From NCBI RefSeq assembly GCF_023898315.1, contig NC_064619.1, positions 340,925,650 through 340,989,649 of the forward strand: DNA of 64,000 nucleotides, in the 5' to 3' direction. Numbering within the stretch: the stretch's first letter is position 1; the number at the start of each line of letters is the position of its first letter. Of this stretch, positions 1 through 12,199 are shown in pieces. The notes under the pieces were generated by a model. It had not been told where the DNA came from. It did no database searches and saw nothing but the letters and a program-made list of their open reading frames with translations. Both the position numbers and the translations under genes were made by a program. The stretch is from Schistocerca nitens. Its lineage: Eukaryota > Arthropoda > Insecta > Orthoptera > Acrididae.

Positions 1-194
1 CATAGGGATGTCTGAAATTTAATCCCGGACTTTCATGCGGAAACTGGTAGTCAGGAACTTCACACCATTACCTCTTCTGCCCTTGCCGCCTAAATGCTGG
101 CAGTGAAAATTCATTCACCAGCAGAATTAAAACTGGCTTACCTCCGAGTCTAGCGCCACCGCATATACGCGCATCAGGGTATAGTAATTGGGGC

Positions 195-418
195 AGCGTA
201 CTTGCGTGCAAGAGGATAGCAGTTCAAATCCCAGACCAGTAATCTACATTTAGGTTTTCCATTGTTTCCCTAGTTATCTAAACTCAAATACCGGGATGAT
301 TTCTTCGAAAAGCACACGGCTAATCTCCTTCTCCGTGCTTCGTCAATGAGAGTTTATACTTCGTCTTTATTGATCTCGTCGCTGACTGGACGCCAAACCC
401 TGATCTTTCTTCCTCCCT
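195..418 (+). repeat. Degenerate tRNA-derived SINE
   Basis: A decayed copy of the SINE family that is clearer at 54724-54935. It keeps a B-box-like head (AGTTCAAATCCCAGACC near 221), then the diverged phrase AGGTTTTCCATTGTTTCCCTA and a body ending near CGCTGACTGGACG. The divergence is high and no target duplication is visible, so the ends are approximate. Confidence 0.45.
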
Positions 419-579
419 TGTCACGGTTGAGGGTAGTCAAGCGCGTGACACTGTGTTGGGTTCGACTTAGACAGTGTAAAACCGAGTCAGGCAGAGGGTG
501 ATATCTCGCTCTTGTGGGCCTGTTTAACCGTACCGCAAGGCCGATGCCTCAATAGTTCCATAGAAAGAAGCACCTCCGC

Positions 580-756
580 AAATGGCTCTGAGCACTATGG
601 GACTTAACATCTGTCACCAGTCCCCAACACCTAGAACTACTTAAACCTAAGGACATCACACACATCCATGGCCGATGCAGGATTCGAACCTGCGACCGTA
701 GCAACAGCGCGGTTCCGGACTGAAGCGCCTAGAACCGATCGGCCACAGAGGCCGGC
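580..756 (-). repeat. tRNA-derived SINE, main locust-type family
   Basis: The body phrase AATGGCTCTGAGCACTATGG leads into a tRNA-like head at the right end. Read on the minus strand, that head has an A box like TGGCCGATCGG and a B box like GGTTCGAATCC, the internal RNA polymerase III promoter of tRNA-derived SINEs. The body has lost about 25 bases relative to the fuller copy at 34205-34406. No clear flanking duplication is seen. Confidence 0.85.
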
Positions 757-1408
757 CCATTGCCCGAAAGCCAATGACCACGCCCGTCAGGACGTCAGAT
801 AAATCGCTGCATTTCCTCTTTACGACGACTGCATTTTTCCCCGTTCCCCCGACGCGCTATATACATCCTCCACTGCTAGTGCTTCCACCTGCCGCCTGTA
901 AGTGGTTACTGCACGTTGACGTCGAACATAGCAGGTGGTGACATTAATCTGACTGAACTGTGTAGAAGTCAAGAGCTGGCGAAGCGCTTGCGGTGCCTTC
1001 AACTTTCCTAGTCTGAGAGCACAATTTTCCAATTGTTCTGATGTAGATTTTCATTTCAGTATTAGTTTTTTGCTTTTTCTTCCCCTTCATTTCCACTTTA
1101 TAAATAAGTTTCCACTGGATTGTCTAACCACGAACGTTCATTACAGGAACATGTACATACATATGTTTTCAGTGTGGTAACATTCTTAATACTAAAACGA
1201 TTCGCAAATATTTTTCACAAGTCTTCGCAATTGTATTATGTTGGATAATATTTTCAGAGAAGAAGCTTAACTTTGCCCACCCTGAGGCTCCTCCTAATCT
1301 CCCCGTGCGGTGCTGGAAGCTCCTTGACTTACTTGTTGTGACCTGAAGGCGTCTGCTGGTAAACTCCAACCGCCGCAAGCCGCCCAAGGATTACCTCAAG
1401 CAAATAAT
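757..1408. other. No gene recognised
   Basis: Several short open frames occur on the minus strand (for example 820-1032 and 1169-1387), but none has a recognisable domain and none is bounded by convincing splice sites. I see no repeat family here. Confidence 0.5.
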
Positions 1409-1660
1409 GGAAATGGAAATGAGCGTTTGGCGTCATCGGCCGGGAGCCCCCTTGCAGGGTAGGCCCAGCCGCCTTGGTGCAGGTCTTATTACGTTAGACG
1501 CCACATTGGGCGACCTACGAGCCGGATGGGGATGAAATGATCACGAAGACAACAGAACACCCAGTCCGTGAGCGGAGAAAATCCCCGACCCAGCTGGGAA
1601 TCGAACCCGGCCCGTAGGACGGCAATCCGTCACGTCGACCACTCAGCTATCGGGACTGAC
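1409..1660 (-). repeat. tRNA-derived SINE, second family
   Basis: Starts GAAATGGAAATGAGCGTTTGG and ends in a tRNA-like head whose B box, read on this strand, is GGGAATCGAACCC. Imperfect 11-bp duplications flank it: AAGCAAATAAT at 1398-1408 and AAACAAATAAT at 1661-1671, as expected for LINE-mediated insertion. Part of the head (GAGAAAATCCCCGACCC) is shared with the chimeric SINE at 55617-55824. Confidence 0.8.
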
Positions 1661-1671
1661 AAACAAATAAT

Positions 1672-2484
1672 AATACGATACAAACAAATATTTCTACTAT
1701 CATATATTATCATGTGCAAAAGTATGAGACGGAAGAGTACTTTTTTTAACAATTCGATTTAACACAACTTTAATTAAAAAGACCTTTACTCGTTTGTAGA
1801 TGATGAGGGTACAGACAACTTCGCGCCTTTGATTCTTAAGAGAAAATCCCCTTTTCAATTCGGCAGTACCATTACAAGTCGAATCTGAACTTTCCATTCT
1901 TACCTAGATCTTGTCAACGGGACAGCAGACCTTATAAACCTTTCTCTATACAGCAATATCCAATAAGAGCATCATTAGTTAGTAAAACATTGGTACATAC
2001 CTACAAACATACGATAATTTTTCAGGCAGTGTCAATTATGTACCAATCCGATCTAGAATCATATGACAATCACGTTAATTCTTCAGCTAATGGCAATAAT
2101 GTACGAAGTCGACCTAGAATCCAATGGCAATCACGCAGATTTTTCAGGCAATTTCAATTATGTGCAAAGCTACGGTACTTATAATCCCCTGGACTCATTT
2201 CCGTATCAGCAAACATCAGTGCTGGAAAATAGTCAAACGAGTATTTAATTGTGTCTCACATAGTGTAAATTGTTTGGTAAATGAGTTATAAGCTCATACA
2301 TATTGCAGTTTAGATCCACCGCTTTCGTCTTCCGGAGAACTGCACTCCAGCGTAGCAGTTTTCATAAGGTATATCTGTATAATTATTGAAGTATGGTGTA
2401 GTATTTTTTGTGATACAGTTTTTCCATCATTGCCTGTACGGAAGAGTGGAAAAAATCGAGTGATGGGATACGGGAAACTACACA
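1672..2484. other. AT-rich stretch with no gene recognised
   Basis: An imperfect direct repeat of roughly 67 bases occurs at about 2030-2170, where the phrases ATGTACCAATCCGATCTAGAATC and ATGTACGAAGTCGACCTAGAATCC recur with similar flanks. It keeps short frames open but shows no domain. Confidence 0.45.
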
Positions 2485-2678
2485 GCCGCGCGGGGTAGCC
2501 TTGCGGTATGAGGCGACTTGCCACGGTTCGCACGGCTGCCCCCGTCGGAGGTTCGAGTTCTCCCTCGGGTATGGGTGTGTGTGTTGTCCTTAGCGTAAGT
2601 TAGTATAAGTATATTAAGTAGTATGTAAGCCTAGGGACCGATGACCTCAGCAGTTTGGTCCCATAGGAACCTAACACC
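2485..2678 (+). repeat. tRNA-derived SINE, variant head
   Basis: The head begins CCGCGCGGGGTAGCC and has the B box GAGGTTCGAGTTCTCCCTC. It is followed by the body GTTGTCCTTAGCGTAAGTTA and GGGACCGATGACCTCAGCAG, related to the main family but with a different head. The 3' end is truncated or diverged before the usual terminal phrase. Confidence 0.75.
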
Positions 2679-2910
2679 ACCGGAAACTATTCTTGCGTCC
2701 TTTTAAGAGCAGTAAAAATTCACATGCGTACTTTTAACGTTCTCGCTATCTCCAATGCGTACACCAAATACGTTGAAAATTAAAAAGGCAGAAGCTAGAA
2801 ATAAAAGTCCATGCAAACATCCACATGAATGAAAACAAACACACTTGCCAAGTTTGGAAGGTAGGAGGAAGGTACTGACGGAAATAAAGCTGAGAGGGAG
2901 CTTCGTGAGT

Positions 2911-2998
2911 TCTGTTTGGATAGCTCAGTCGGTAAAGCAGGAGTCTGAGTTCGAATCATCGGACAGCACTCGGCATTAATCTGGCGGGAATTTCAAAA
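2911..2998 (+). repeat. Short tRNA-derived SINE-like element
   Basis: TGGATAGCTCAGTCGGTAAAG is a tRNA D-arm and A-box-like segment, and GAGTTCGAATCATCGG is a B box. The anticodon-arm segment between them is mostly missing, so this is not a functional tRNA gene. The tail phrase TTAATCTGGCGGGAATTTCA marks a known orthopteran tRNA-like repeat. Confidence 0.65.
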
Positions 2999-4035
2999 TC
3001 TAAATTACATTACAAATAACCATTATTAAAAAGAAAGCATATTTACCCATATCTCACTGCTAACATCAACGGAAGATTTTCTTCAGAAACTTATGCACAA
3101 CTGCAGTTACAACAACAATAAAAGTAACAGTAGCTGCCATTCAAAAAACACATGCCAACATATAATTTATTATTAAGTCAGATGTGTGACAATCGACTTC
3201 CTTCACATCCAGCATGTCTTCAGACGGTAACATAAAAATGCGGTTTACAATAGCTCAATGATCCGAAAATTCATAACAATAATTCACTCAAGCTCTTTTT
3301 GTAGGTAAAAGTAAACATCTGAATAACTGCAGAACAGACAACAGATCCACACTAAAAATTGCTACAGCGATTGAGTTGCGAGCTGAACTGTTCGATAAAC
3401 GTTGATAATTCCGCAATAAGCAACATTAACGTGGATCCACAAAAGGCGTGAATCACAACGAATGCGTGATCATTTCACCGACGAACGCAAAGTTTAGTCA
3501 GATGCGGCTCTGAATTTGCCTCCATCAGGGCAGTGTCTCCAAGACAACTGATTCTCCAGGCAGAATATCAAAATTTTAGTCACTGTGCTTGTGCTTGAGT
3601 GACGACCGAGGGGGCTCCTGGAAACGTAGAAAACATCCTGTCGTCAGAATGACTTATGAGCGCTCATTTGTTGCAGTGGCAGCGAAATACAAATTAACTT
3701 ACTCTTAAATGAAATATAACATGATCTTCGTTCTATAGAAACCTTCGCTTACCGAGAAGTGTTGCCATGGTACTGCGGTACCTCATTTTGAGGCTGCTCC
3801 TGGTTGTCCTCCACAGCTGCGTCGACTACTTTTCGTGTCCATTTCAACTACGGTATTAGATTTGAACATCAGCATAATCGAAGAACAAATCCTCGGCGTT
3901 TAAGCAATGTATTGATGATAAGACACTACACAATGTATCCATCAGTTATACCTTAGACTTTAAAACCATACTTTTACGGTTTACAACATCTGACAAGGTA
4001 AATCACAAACCTTCTTCTTTCAGGTGATGCAGATT
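2999..4035. other. No gene or repeat recognised
   Basis: AT-rich sequence without long open frames. I see no tRNA-like box, transposase or reverse-transcriptase motif. Confidence 0.5.
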
Positions 4036-5200
4036 CGACAAAAATGTTGATGCCATTGGAGAAAGCTCAGTGTTTAGCCTGGTTCATAGAGGCGAAGTCC
4101 GATACCCGAGTGCAACGAAACATTCGAATGCAGTATGGAATGGGGTGACGGTACGGCACACATCTGCTAGAAGTACGACAAGTCAGTGTGTAGGACGACC
4201 ATAGAATTGGAAATTTTACAAACAGGACAGCACAGACCCTTGCATAACAACATTATATGCATAGTACGCCAAAGACAGCAGCGTTTTGGCTTACTACACA
4301 TATAATGTCCTTACAAGACATCTACCACGCTGCCGGCCCACAAGAATTTAAAATATTGCATAAGAAGTAACCACTTTAGGCCTTGAAGGTGTAGCTGCAT
4401 GAGGCACAAAAGTCGATTGGCGAACTTCAGTGCGAAGAATTTGCAGAGCACGTGCTAGCCACGATTGAATCAAACAATGACTCTTTTTTAATGACTTCTT
4501 TCTGCGATGTATGAACTTTTCACGAGTACAGGAATGTTACGTTTTACAAAGATATCGTAACATTCGTATATGAGTGTCCTCATGTTACACGTGAAATGGA
4601 AAAAAAACTGTCCTAAGGTCCATGTATGGGTCTGACACTCACAACTGTATAACCGTTCCATTATTTCTCAGCGAGTCTACCGTCAATAGTGGTGTTTACA
4701 TGGCCATGTTACATGAGTCTGCTGTGCCTTAATTGACGTGATATCCTGTGATGATGCGGCACCACTTCACCGGTCCCGTCAATAAATCATTGACAACTTT
4801 CCGCATAGATGGATTGAGTGAAATGCCCCGATTCGATTCTTTCGATATCACCTGACCTCATACCACCAGGCCTCTTCATATGGGATTTCATTAAGGATGA
4901 GATGCATCGAACGAATGTTTCATAAAGACGTACATGATCTGAAGATATGCATCCGCAAAACATTTGAACATGTCACCGTGGTGCTTTTGGTGTATACAGG
5001 GGGGAGATCGAATAATTATTGGACGTTGTTCATACCCCCAGGGGCACACACCTTGACGTGTAATTGAGCAAACAAAACTTTATGGGTCACCTTGTCACGT
5101 GTCACTATCAAGTATAGTTTCGGAGTTATTATGGCGTAAAGTTGTAAAGTTAACTGATAGACGCCCCGTACTTTCGGTCCCCACACTGTAACATCCACTA
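4036..5200 (+). pseudogene. Decayed mariner-like transposase region
   Basis: Near 4047 the plus strand reads an EKAQCLAWFIEAKSDTRVQR-like segment, resembling the N-terminal DNA-binding region of a group of mariner-like transposases. Around 4760 a DAAPLHRSRQ-like remnant and at 4850 a PDLIPPGLFIWDFI-like remnant fit the catalytic core (the PPRSPDLTPLDFFLW region). Many stops and frameshifts separate the pieces and no intact terminal repeat was identified. The family match is by remembered pattern, so confidence is moderate. Confidence 0.45.
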
Positions 5201-6130
5201 TCTCTTCACAGTCATTAAGAGATTGCCCAATGATATGTCGGGGATGTTACGTGGCCAAAAAACATTGTCAGTTTTAGTAATTACTTAATGCTGAATATAG
5301 TGTACGGAATCGTTGTGTATATACGTTCAGCCAGAAGCAACTATTCAGATGGAACTGACATTCTTTTCGACCAGTCTCCGCGTTCACGTGTCGTCCGCCT
5401 GTACTCCTGCATATTGTAGCTCTACGCCGTAAAGGAAAGTGTGACAGAGAGCTGAGGAGGAAAATCAAGTTTTCAGACGGGCACCAATAGAGAAGTACAT
5501 TGCCCACATCAAACTATCTCGGTTTTGTTCCAACCCCACCACTCTGCGCGTACTACAGGCTCTTTTCCAAAATATTTACGCTCTGCTTCAGCCTTTGAGT
5601 AGTATACTCTCTTACGAAAATGGCTTAAGTTTTCCAAGTAAACATAATTTGCTCCGCTATGAAAAATCTATGCCTTATAACAACCCTGTAACGACCCAAG
5701 TAACGTATCTATTAACACAATCTATCTTCAGTATGAGATAAAAAAGTTACACGAGCAGTACACGCTTACATTGGTATCGCAACAGAAAGATATCAGGCAT
5801 AGTGTACGAAATTCAATAGCAATGAGCATGAAATTGCAATCATCTTGTAGTTGACGATGAAGAAAATGTAATATAAATGTATGTTTGCCATATTTTGTGT
5901 AATTTTTGTGTAATGCTAATGTACTAGAAAGTTTTATCGCGATGAATGGGACAACTGATAACAGGTGGCTGAGATGTAAAGAGAGACTGGGTAGATATGG
6001 CAGATTGTTAGTGGAGAACTAGTGGAATTTTTTGGAGGGAAGTAACTTCTTTGTCGTAATGGTTCGATGGTGTATTGTGGAGACGAAAACTGAAATACTG
6101 AGACATTAGAAGAAAGTTCTTTTTTTTCTT
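5201..6130. other. No gene recognised
   Basis: AT-rich sequence; the minus-strand frame at 5274-5507 has no recognisable motif. A poly-pyrimidine run (TTCTTTTTTTTCTTTTTCTTG) ends it at about 6136. Confidence 0.45.
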
Positions 6131-6134
6131 TTTC

Positions 6135-6425
6135 TTGAGTTCAGAGATGAGCAGAATTAAGAAGTTGCCAGAAACCTACCATGATTTCATTGTTGCAATG
6201 AATTTTAAGACGACACCGAGATTTGAAATTCTCAACGGAGAAGATACAAGAGGGAAGATGCAGGAAAGAAGACACAAAAGCCGAAGATTTAGAAAGATCT
6301 GTACAAAAACTATAGGAAGACCAAGACTTCAAGACATAAGGAAAACGAGAATTGTGAGCAGTTTTTGTCACAAAAACAGAAGTATTTGGTCCATTAACAG
6401 ACAGTGTGTGCGAGGTGGATAATGT
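6135..6425 (+). other. Possible Copia-type gag remnant
   Basis: An open frame of 95 residues contains KKLPETYHDFIVAMNFKTT, which resembles the LPxxYxxFVxAL segment of Copia-type gag proteins. After that the match fades into a basic low-complexity stretch. No zinc knuckle, protease or integrase follows, so this may be chance similarity. Confidence 0.2.
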
Positions 6426-6429
6426 GAGA

Positions 6430-7458
6430 GGTGCGAGGTAGATAATAGCTTTATTTTGACTAAAAAGGGGACAGACTGGGCTATAGCGGACGTGTGACCA
6501 TGAATAAGACAGTGTCTCTTCATCAATATATTGTGTTTTGAGAAGATGGACTGTGAACGGATTAACTATTGGCCATACATTTTCTAGAAGATCAAAGAAA
6601 ACGTTATTTGGAAAGTGAGAGTTTAAAATAATTTGACGCCATTCAAGTTAAATATATTATTGTACAGGCATCCATCGTTGTAATCGAAAACTATATAGTT
6701 TGTGAATCAACTCAGCGAGTGACTTTTAAAATGCCGTCTGAAATGTGCTTAAATCCCCAATAGAATTCTCATTTGTTGGTAATGTAACCTTGCTTTTATG
6801 GAGATTAATTTAATTGCGGTATATGCGTGAATATACATTAACAATAGCACCACTCGGCACATCCAAATGCACACACAGAAATAGTAATCTTGCAACAGCC
6901 TTTCACCTTACAGCTTCTGCCTCGTTAGCACTATTTGTGTACTATAATTTCTCATGACTGTGGTCTGGCCACGAAACTTTGGTCCAGGCTGTCAGTCTCG
7001 AGTTACATTGTAGTTTAGACCTGTACGATTGTTGCCTGCATTCTTCTGTGTTGCATTTTGAAGTCCCATAGGTATTGCACTCTATGAAGCTGCCAAATTA
7101 CTATATTGGTATACATGGAAACCGTTGATTGTTGTTGAACTACGTTGAGGAGTGAATGGTTTTCATTTTGTTGAAAAGTTTTGTGTGCGATCACAAACAC
7201 ATAAGGAAATTTAAATAATTCTGTGTATTATTCTTATTTCTCGTTATTAGCAGTGTTCTGTCACAATTTTTTTCTTAAATTGTATTATATAGTATTTTAT
7301 AAAAAAAATATAAACTTGAGATACAACTATGGTCCTAAATTTTAAACTACATGGTGTTCATTTTAAATATTTTACTTTCCTGGTGCGGTTTCTAAATACC
7401 CGAGATTAAATAGGCTCTTTTTAATAGAACTGCAAGTTATACTAAAGCAAATAACGAG
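6430..7458. other. No gene recognised
   Basis: AT-rich sequence without domains, repeats or tRNA-like boxes that I can name. Confidence 0.5.
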
Positions 7459-7609
7459 GGTTGATTGATTGATGTGGGGGAGGAGACCAAACGGCGAAGT
7501 CATCGGTCCCATCGGATTAGGGAAGGATGAGGAAGGAAGTTGCCTGTGCCCTTTCAAAGGAACCATGTTCCTGAAGCGCTTTAGGGATATCACCGAAAAC
7601 CTAAATCAG
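7459..7609 (-). repeat. SINE fragment, CGGATTAGGGAAGG family
   Basis: Shows GGTTGATTGATTGATGTGGG, CATCGGATTAGGGAAGGATG and CCTTTCAAAGGAACCAT, ending at CCTAAATCAG. The tRNA-like head expected to its right is missing, so this is a truncated copy. Relatives lie at 43266, 44189 and 54724. Confidence 0.75.
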
Positions 7610-8867
7610 AAAATTACAAAAAATTAGTATCAAAAGAAAATAGATGGTAGGCGATATCACCCTTATGTCACAGACACGATAGACTAACGTTTCACGGAAA
7701 TTTTCACAAGACAGACTATATTTCTAAAATTAAAGATTGTTGTCATTGTCAAATATGAGGATGAAGTCTGGCTATGTAGAGAAACTAAATGTGCAGAACT
7801 GGGGCTAAAACGAGTTGCGTGGCAAGTAGCGTATAATGTGGATTTGACCTAATGAAAGGAATCTTACGTGCAAAGAATCTAATGTAATTTGCAAAATCCA
7901 ACTGCAAGTTAAGGTGTGCAATAAACGAATTACGTTCTGTAAAAGAACCCTAAGGCGTATTGGGCAAATGAAGAACTGTGCCCCTTATTTTACTATATAT
8001 TGGTACTTAAACTTCATAAATTATAAAATAAAAATACTATAAATAATGTCTTTCTTTCAGTTCCTCCTGACATGAACGGATAAATAACTATAATTCACGA
8101 TAAGATACGTGAAATGGAGCATAGTCAGAGCATAATTTTCTAACTATGTTCCAGTTTTTAATAATTAATATCTGCTTTAACAATACTTTAAATTAAAAAC
8201 TGAAATAATAATGAAGGCTGTTTCATTTCACTGAATACTTTAGAGAAAAGAGAAGTAATCTGAAAGTCAGTATCTACGATCACTGTAGACGAAATGGACA
8301 AAATTGCAAGAAATGCTTCATAGTCCTGGTAAACTGTTGTACAGATTGTTCAGTAGGTTAAAAAAAATTGATAACAGGTTAAACACCACTAATTTTACAG
8401 AAGAAAATTCACACTAGCAACTTCAGTGAAACAGCAGCTCCGTCTAAACCGTGACATAACGTATCTCCTTAAATAATTATATAAATACTGTTGTAATTTT
8501 ATATTTGTGTCTGTTTGTATATGTGTGACAGTGTGTATGTGAGTGAACTTAGGCCATCTGTTAATTGCAAGGGCAGAAGTGTCTTAGCCAGGTAAATGTT
8601 CAGCGAAGGCGTTTATTCGAATCTGATTTACTCTGACAGCAGCAGCGAGTGTGGAGGCAGTACTTCTAGTGTTGGCCACCGACAGTGACAGTTAGCAATC
8701 CTTTAGTCATTACTTCATCCCTGTGTTAGCGAAATAACAGTGTTCAAGCGTACTTCCTATGTACAAGGTGATGGAGCAGTATTCCAGTTTAATTTAGGCA
8801 GTCAGGCAACTGGCGAAACTTACAGACTGTTCCAAACTGTGTTGTGCGATGTAGACCCCATACCATA
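7610..8867. other. No gene recognised
   Basis: Strongly AT-rich. A GTGTGT-type stretch near 8500-8545 is the only simple-sequence feature. Confidence 0.45.
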
Positions 8868-8945
8868 ACGCCTGGTAGCCCAGCGATAGAGCGACTTCCT
8901 GCAAACTGTGAGGTCGCAGAGTCGAATCCAATGCGGACAACTGAT
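8868..8945 (+). repeat. tRNA-like fragment
   Basis: GCCTGGTAGCCCAGCGATAGAG resembles an A box and D arm, and GCAGAGTCGAATCCAATGCG resembles a B box at tRNA spacing. The B box departs from the GGTTCGANTCC consensus and there is no clear acceptor stem, so this is more likely a worn SINE head than a tRNA gene. Confidence 0.4.
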
Positions 8946-9415
8946 TTTTCAGTCTGTGTTTTAACTTAGCCTTCACCTCTCAACCTTGTAACGTCACATG
9001 ATTTGGATTTCACGTTGAACTGTACGTCTCCTATCCCCGATTGTATAAGAGGCGATCAAAATGTTTCGGTTTGAGGTAGTTGCTGTAGTGCATATGTAAT
9101 GTAGCGCGACTCCGATATGGGTGGATAAGCACCGACATGTTGCCAAGAGATTAGCTTTGCATTCGTGTCTTTCCAGTGTGCGTGCGGTAAGTGCAGAAAG
9201 GTGAACTATAGCGACGTTATTACCAAACGCGAACATACAGGACCAACATGCTGTTATTCTTTTTCTTGCCTGCCGGAGGACCAACACTGATAGACATCCA
9301 CGTGAGAATGAAAAATGTTTACGAGCCAGCATGTCTGTCGAAAACCACCGTTGTGGGATGGTGCACAATGTTGTCCAATTGAAAGACTCGCACCAAGCCC
9401 CTAAGGCCACACGAA
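8946..9415. other. Unassigned, possibly worn transposon
   Basis: A 138-residue minus-strand frame (8994-9410) is open but shows no convincing domain. Parts of it read like the edge of a mariner-type element, and I cannot confirm that. Confidence 0.3.
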
Positions 9416-9450
9416 ATTATTATTATTATTATAATTATAATAATTATCAT
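9416..9450. repeat. ATT-rich microsatellite
   Basis: A run of TTA and ATA triplets. A shorter ATT run recurs at 11284-11296, on the far side of the G/T-rich unit. A 6-bp stem (GAGCCG GAG CGGCTC) follows it at 9453-9467. Confidence 0.6.
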
Positions 9451-9502
9451 TTGAGCCGGAGCGGCTCATATCGATAGTGCCACTCTGGTGGTTTATCTTT
9501 CC

Positions 9503-11276
9503 TGCCACGGTCAGGGCGGTAAGCAGCGCCCTCTGGGGCCTACGCGTGGAGTAACGAGGCGAGGTCCTGGGGGTGTGCTCCGGGACGTGGTGGAAGACGG
9601 TTGTCGGGTTGACGCAGCGAGTGTGGGACCGGACCTATCGCATGAAGATATACAAGTTGGCTCTGAACGGAAGGCGCCCTAGCAAGCAGCGGGAAGCGAG
9701 CGTCCTGTAATTTGTGTGAAGGAGTAACGATTTTTGCACTGGATGTCCCAGTGGTTCCCGAGAGTTGCGGTGGCTGCTTTCGGAGAAGAGAATTGGTAAG
9801 AGCTTGTGTCTACGCTCTTTTCCGTACGATGTTGCTGCCTGTCGTTATAAACGGGTGAAAATCAGGCACTTGTATTGTCTACACGGGAACTGGTGATGTA
9901 AAATTACATTTGTGATTGAGTCTCACTTGTACTGTGACAACTTAGAGGCGAAAACTGTGGTGGTTTCATTAGGTCTGGTTCTTTGCTGTGCGACTAAGGG
10001 AGGCAGTTATTTGGGGTAACTGAGGGAGCACCATAATGTTGGTCTAAGTGATACGTTCTCCACCTTTTGTCTATGACTTTGAGAATCGAAATCGTGGGGG
10101 AGTACACGTGTGAGTAATTTGCTGTTGTATTGATGGTTATGTTGTAAAGACTGTTCTCTGGTGTGTTAAATCACGCGCTGATTTGTAGCCAGTCTGAGCA
10201 GTATTTACCATTGCTACTTGCTTATGTGCTGCTGTCCTTATGATTGGCGTTGTTTGTCTTTTGATTGTGGGTGTGCTCACGTTTTAAAAAGAAAGAAAAT
10301 TACGGCTACTGTTCATAAGCGTTGTCTAGTAAGGAAATTGCTTAAGTTTTTATCATATGCTGGTCTGTTTGCCTATCACATTGGCTTGCTATGCAGTAAC
10401 TGAAGGAATGTGTATGGTGGTTCAAGATTGTAGGCTCACTAGTATCTGAACTGGTGTTGAGGTTAAGGGCGAGATCAGCATCCCGCAAACCCGCACGCTG
10501 CACGTGGTTAAATGTTCCGCTATTGGGGAGCCGGCTCTCTGTTCTTGGATTTTGTAAGGATACGTGATGAGTGCATCGCTGTAGTTTTTCGCGTGCTAAA
10601 TTGCGGCGTGTCGGTGCCGTCCTAGGGCTAGACTTGTGATGTATGTTTTGTTGAAAGGGAATTAACTGTACCAAACTTAAGAGAGCTTTTAGTTTGTTTT
10701 AGGTCTGTACATGCAATGATGTTGATATTTTGTCGATTGCGGCCATAACTCACCGTGCGGGGAGATCCTCTGAGGGACTTGTATTGTACTGTTGCAGTGC
10801 AGTCCGTCTGAAACGTGCTGCTTAAAACTTGTGACTGCATCTCTCTGATGTTATATATTACTGTTTAATCTTAAATGTCTTGGATGTAATATGGTTGTTG
10901 AGGATTATGTAATTAATTTTGATCGCTGGTTCCTTAAAGGAAGTATTTCGTTTTAAAATATGTGCTTGGTCAGAGCCTATTTAAATATGATTTTTAACTC
11001 ATCATTCAAATTTTCTAGTCTTGTTTTCTTAAAAGGCTTTCAGTTAAATGATTGCTATTGGCCTGTTTAAATGTTTGAGTGACTTAAAGGAAAAGAATAT
11101 TATTTTGTAATTTGTACTGATTGTTCCTTTTGAGTAACACCTGACTTATGTGTTCAATAAATGAGTGTCTAGTCAATGGTGATGCACTGTTCTGTTCTAG
11201 CCTACCCCTTCCACTCCACAGCCTATTGAGCTGCTTTGTGCCGAAATTGTGTTCAGAACACCCCTCTGACCTGACA
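9503..11276 (+). mobile_element. Candidate solo LTR or similar retroelement end
   Basis: The unit is G/T-rich, unlike its neighbours. It starts TGCCACGGTCAGGG and ends CTCTGACCTGACA; the reverse complement of the end (TGTCAGGTCAGAG) resembles the start, as in LTRs bounded by TG...CA. An AATAAA signal lies at 11156-11161, close to the right end. Against it, the flanking bases do not form a clear 4-6 bp duplication and there is no second copy or coding body in the window. The length, about 1.77 kb, is long for an LTR. Confidence 0.3.
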
Positions 11277-11296
11277 GCTCATCATTATTATTATTA

Positions 11297-12197
11297 CAAT
11301 AACAGCTAGCATTGCCACTGAAAGTCGGTTAAATTATCTTTCACGTCGAAAGATTTGAATATGCATCGTTTTCCAAGTCGTGCTAAACACCTTCATACAA
11401 ATCTCTATAGCTTGTGAGACAAGAATACATATACTACAGCTATAGCGTCACTCCCACTCAAACCAGCGTCCGTCGTGAGGACCCATTTTGTCAGCTGGAA
11501 CTGTGCGCATTTGAACGGGATATTTATTCCTAAAAGTTGGGGAAATATCTGAAAAATGAAATATTTAATGAAACTCGTCAAACGCAACAGCGATCACTAA
11601 ATGGAGGCGGACGACGATTGTTCCAGTGCGCATTTAAATATTCAACAAATGGATCAGAAAGGTCGAATGAAAAAAACGGTAGTTAAATTTAAGTTGTATA
11701 ATTGATATAGAATTGAATGAACATCGTAACACTTGACTTCTTGGTATCACAAAGACAGGCAAACCGAAAGGTGGAATTTAGCACCATTAAAAGAAATTAA
11801 TTCCACACACGACTCGACTCACAATAAATCACAACATTAACAAACTGAGGGGAAATATGATAGAAAGTCTGTATAATGTTTCGGATTAAGTGACAGAAGC
11901 TCGATTCTATCACACGTTTCGTATCTGCTGACTTCACAAAGGCGGAAATCGTATGAATACATCATCGCTCTCGTAATTCATTGCAAGTTGAAGAGAATGA
12001 AATCAATTCAGACCTAGCTGTAGACTATGAGCATCTTTCGAGTGACTTAACAGCACAGGATGGCTATATTAAAGTTTCACCACTTGGGAGGGACAGCATG
12101 AAAGACGAGTGATCATAGAACAATGAAAGTTTGTGGTAACACTTGTCAGGACATAAGGCGGGGAAATAAGGAATAAACCATTGAAAGAAACACGTTC
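11297..12197. other. No gene recognised
   Basis: Mixed-composition sequence without a recognisable domain or repeat family. Confidence 0.45.
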
Positions 12198-12199
12198 TA

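Noticed and set aside
1568-1762. 64-residue frame at 1568
   Set aside because: It lies over the SINE head and its flank; no coding support.
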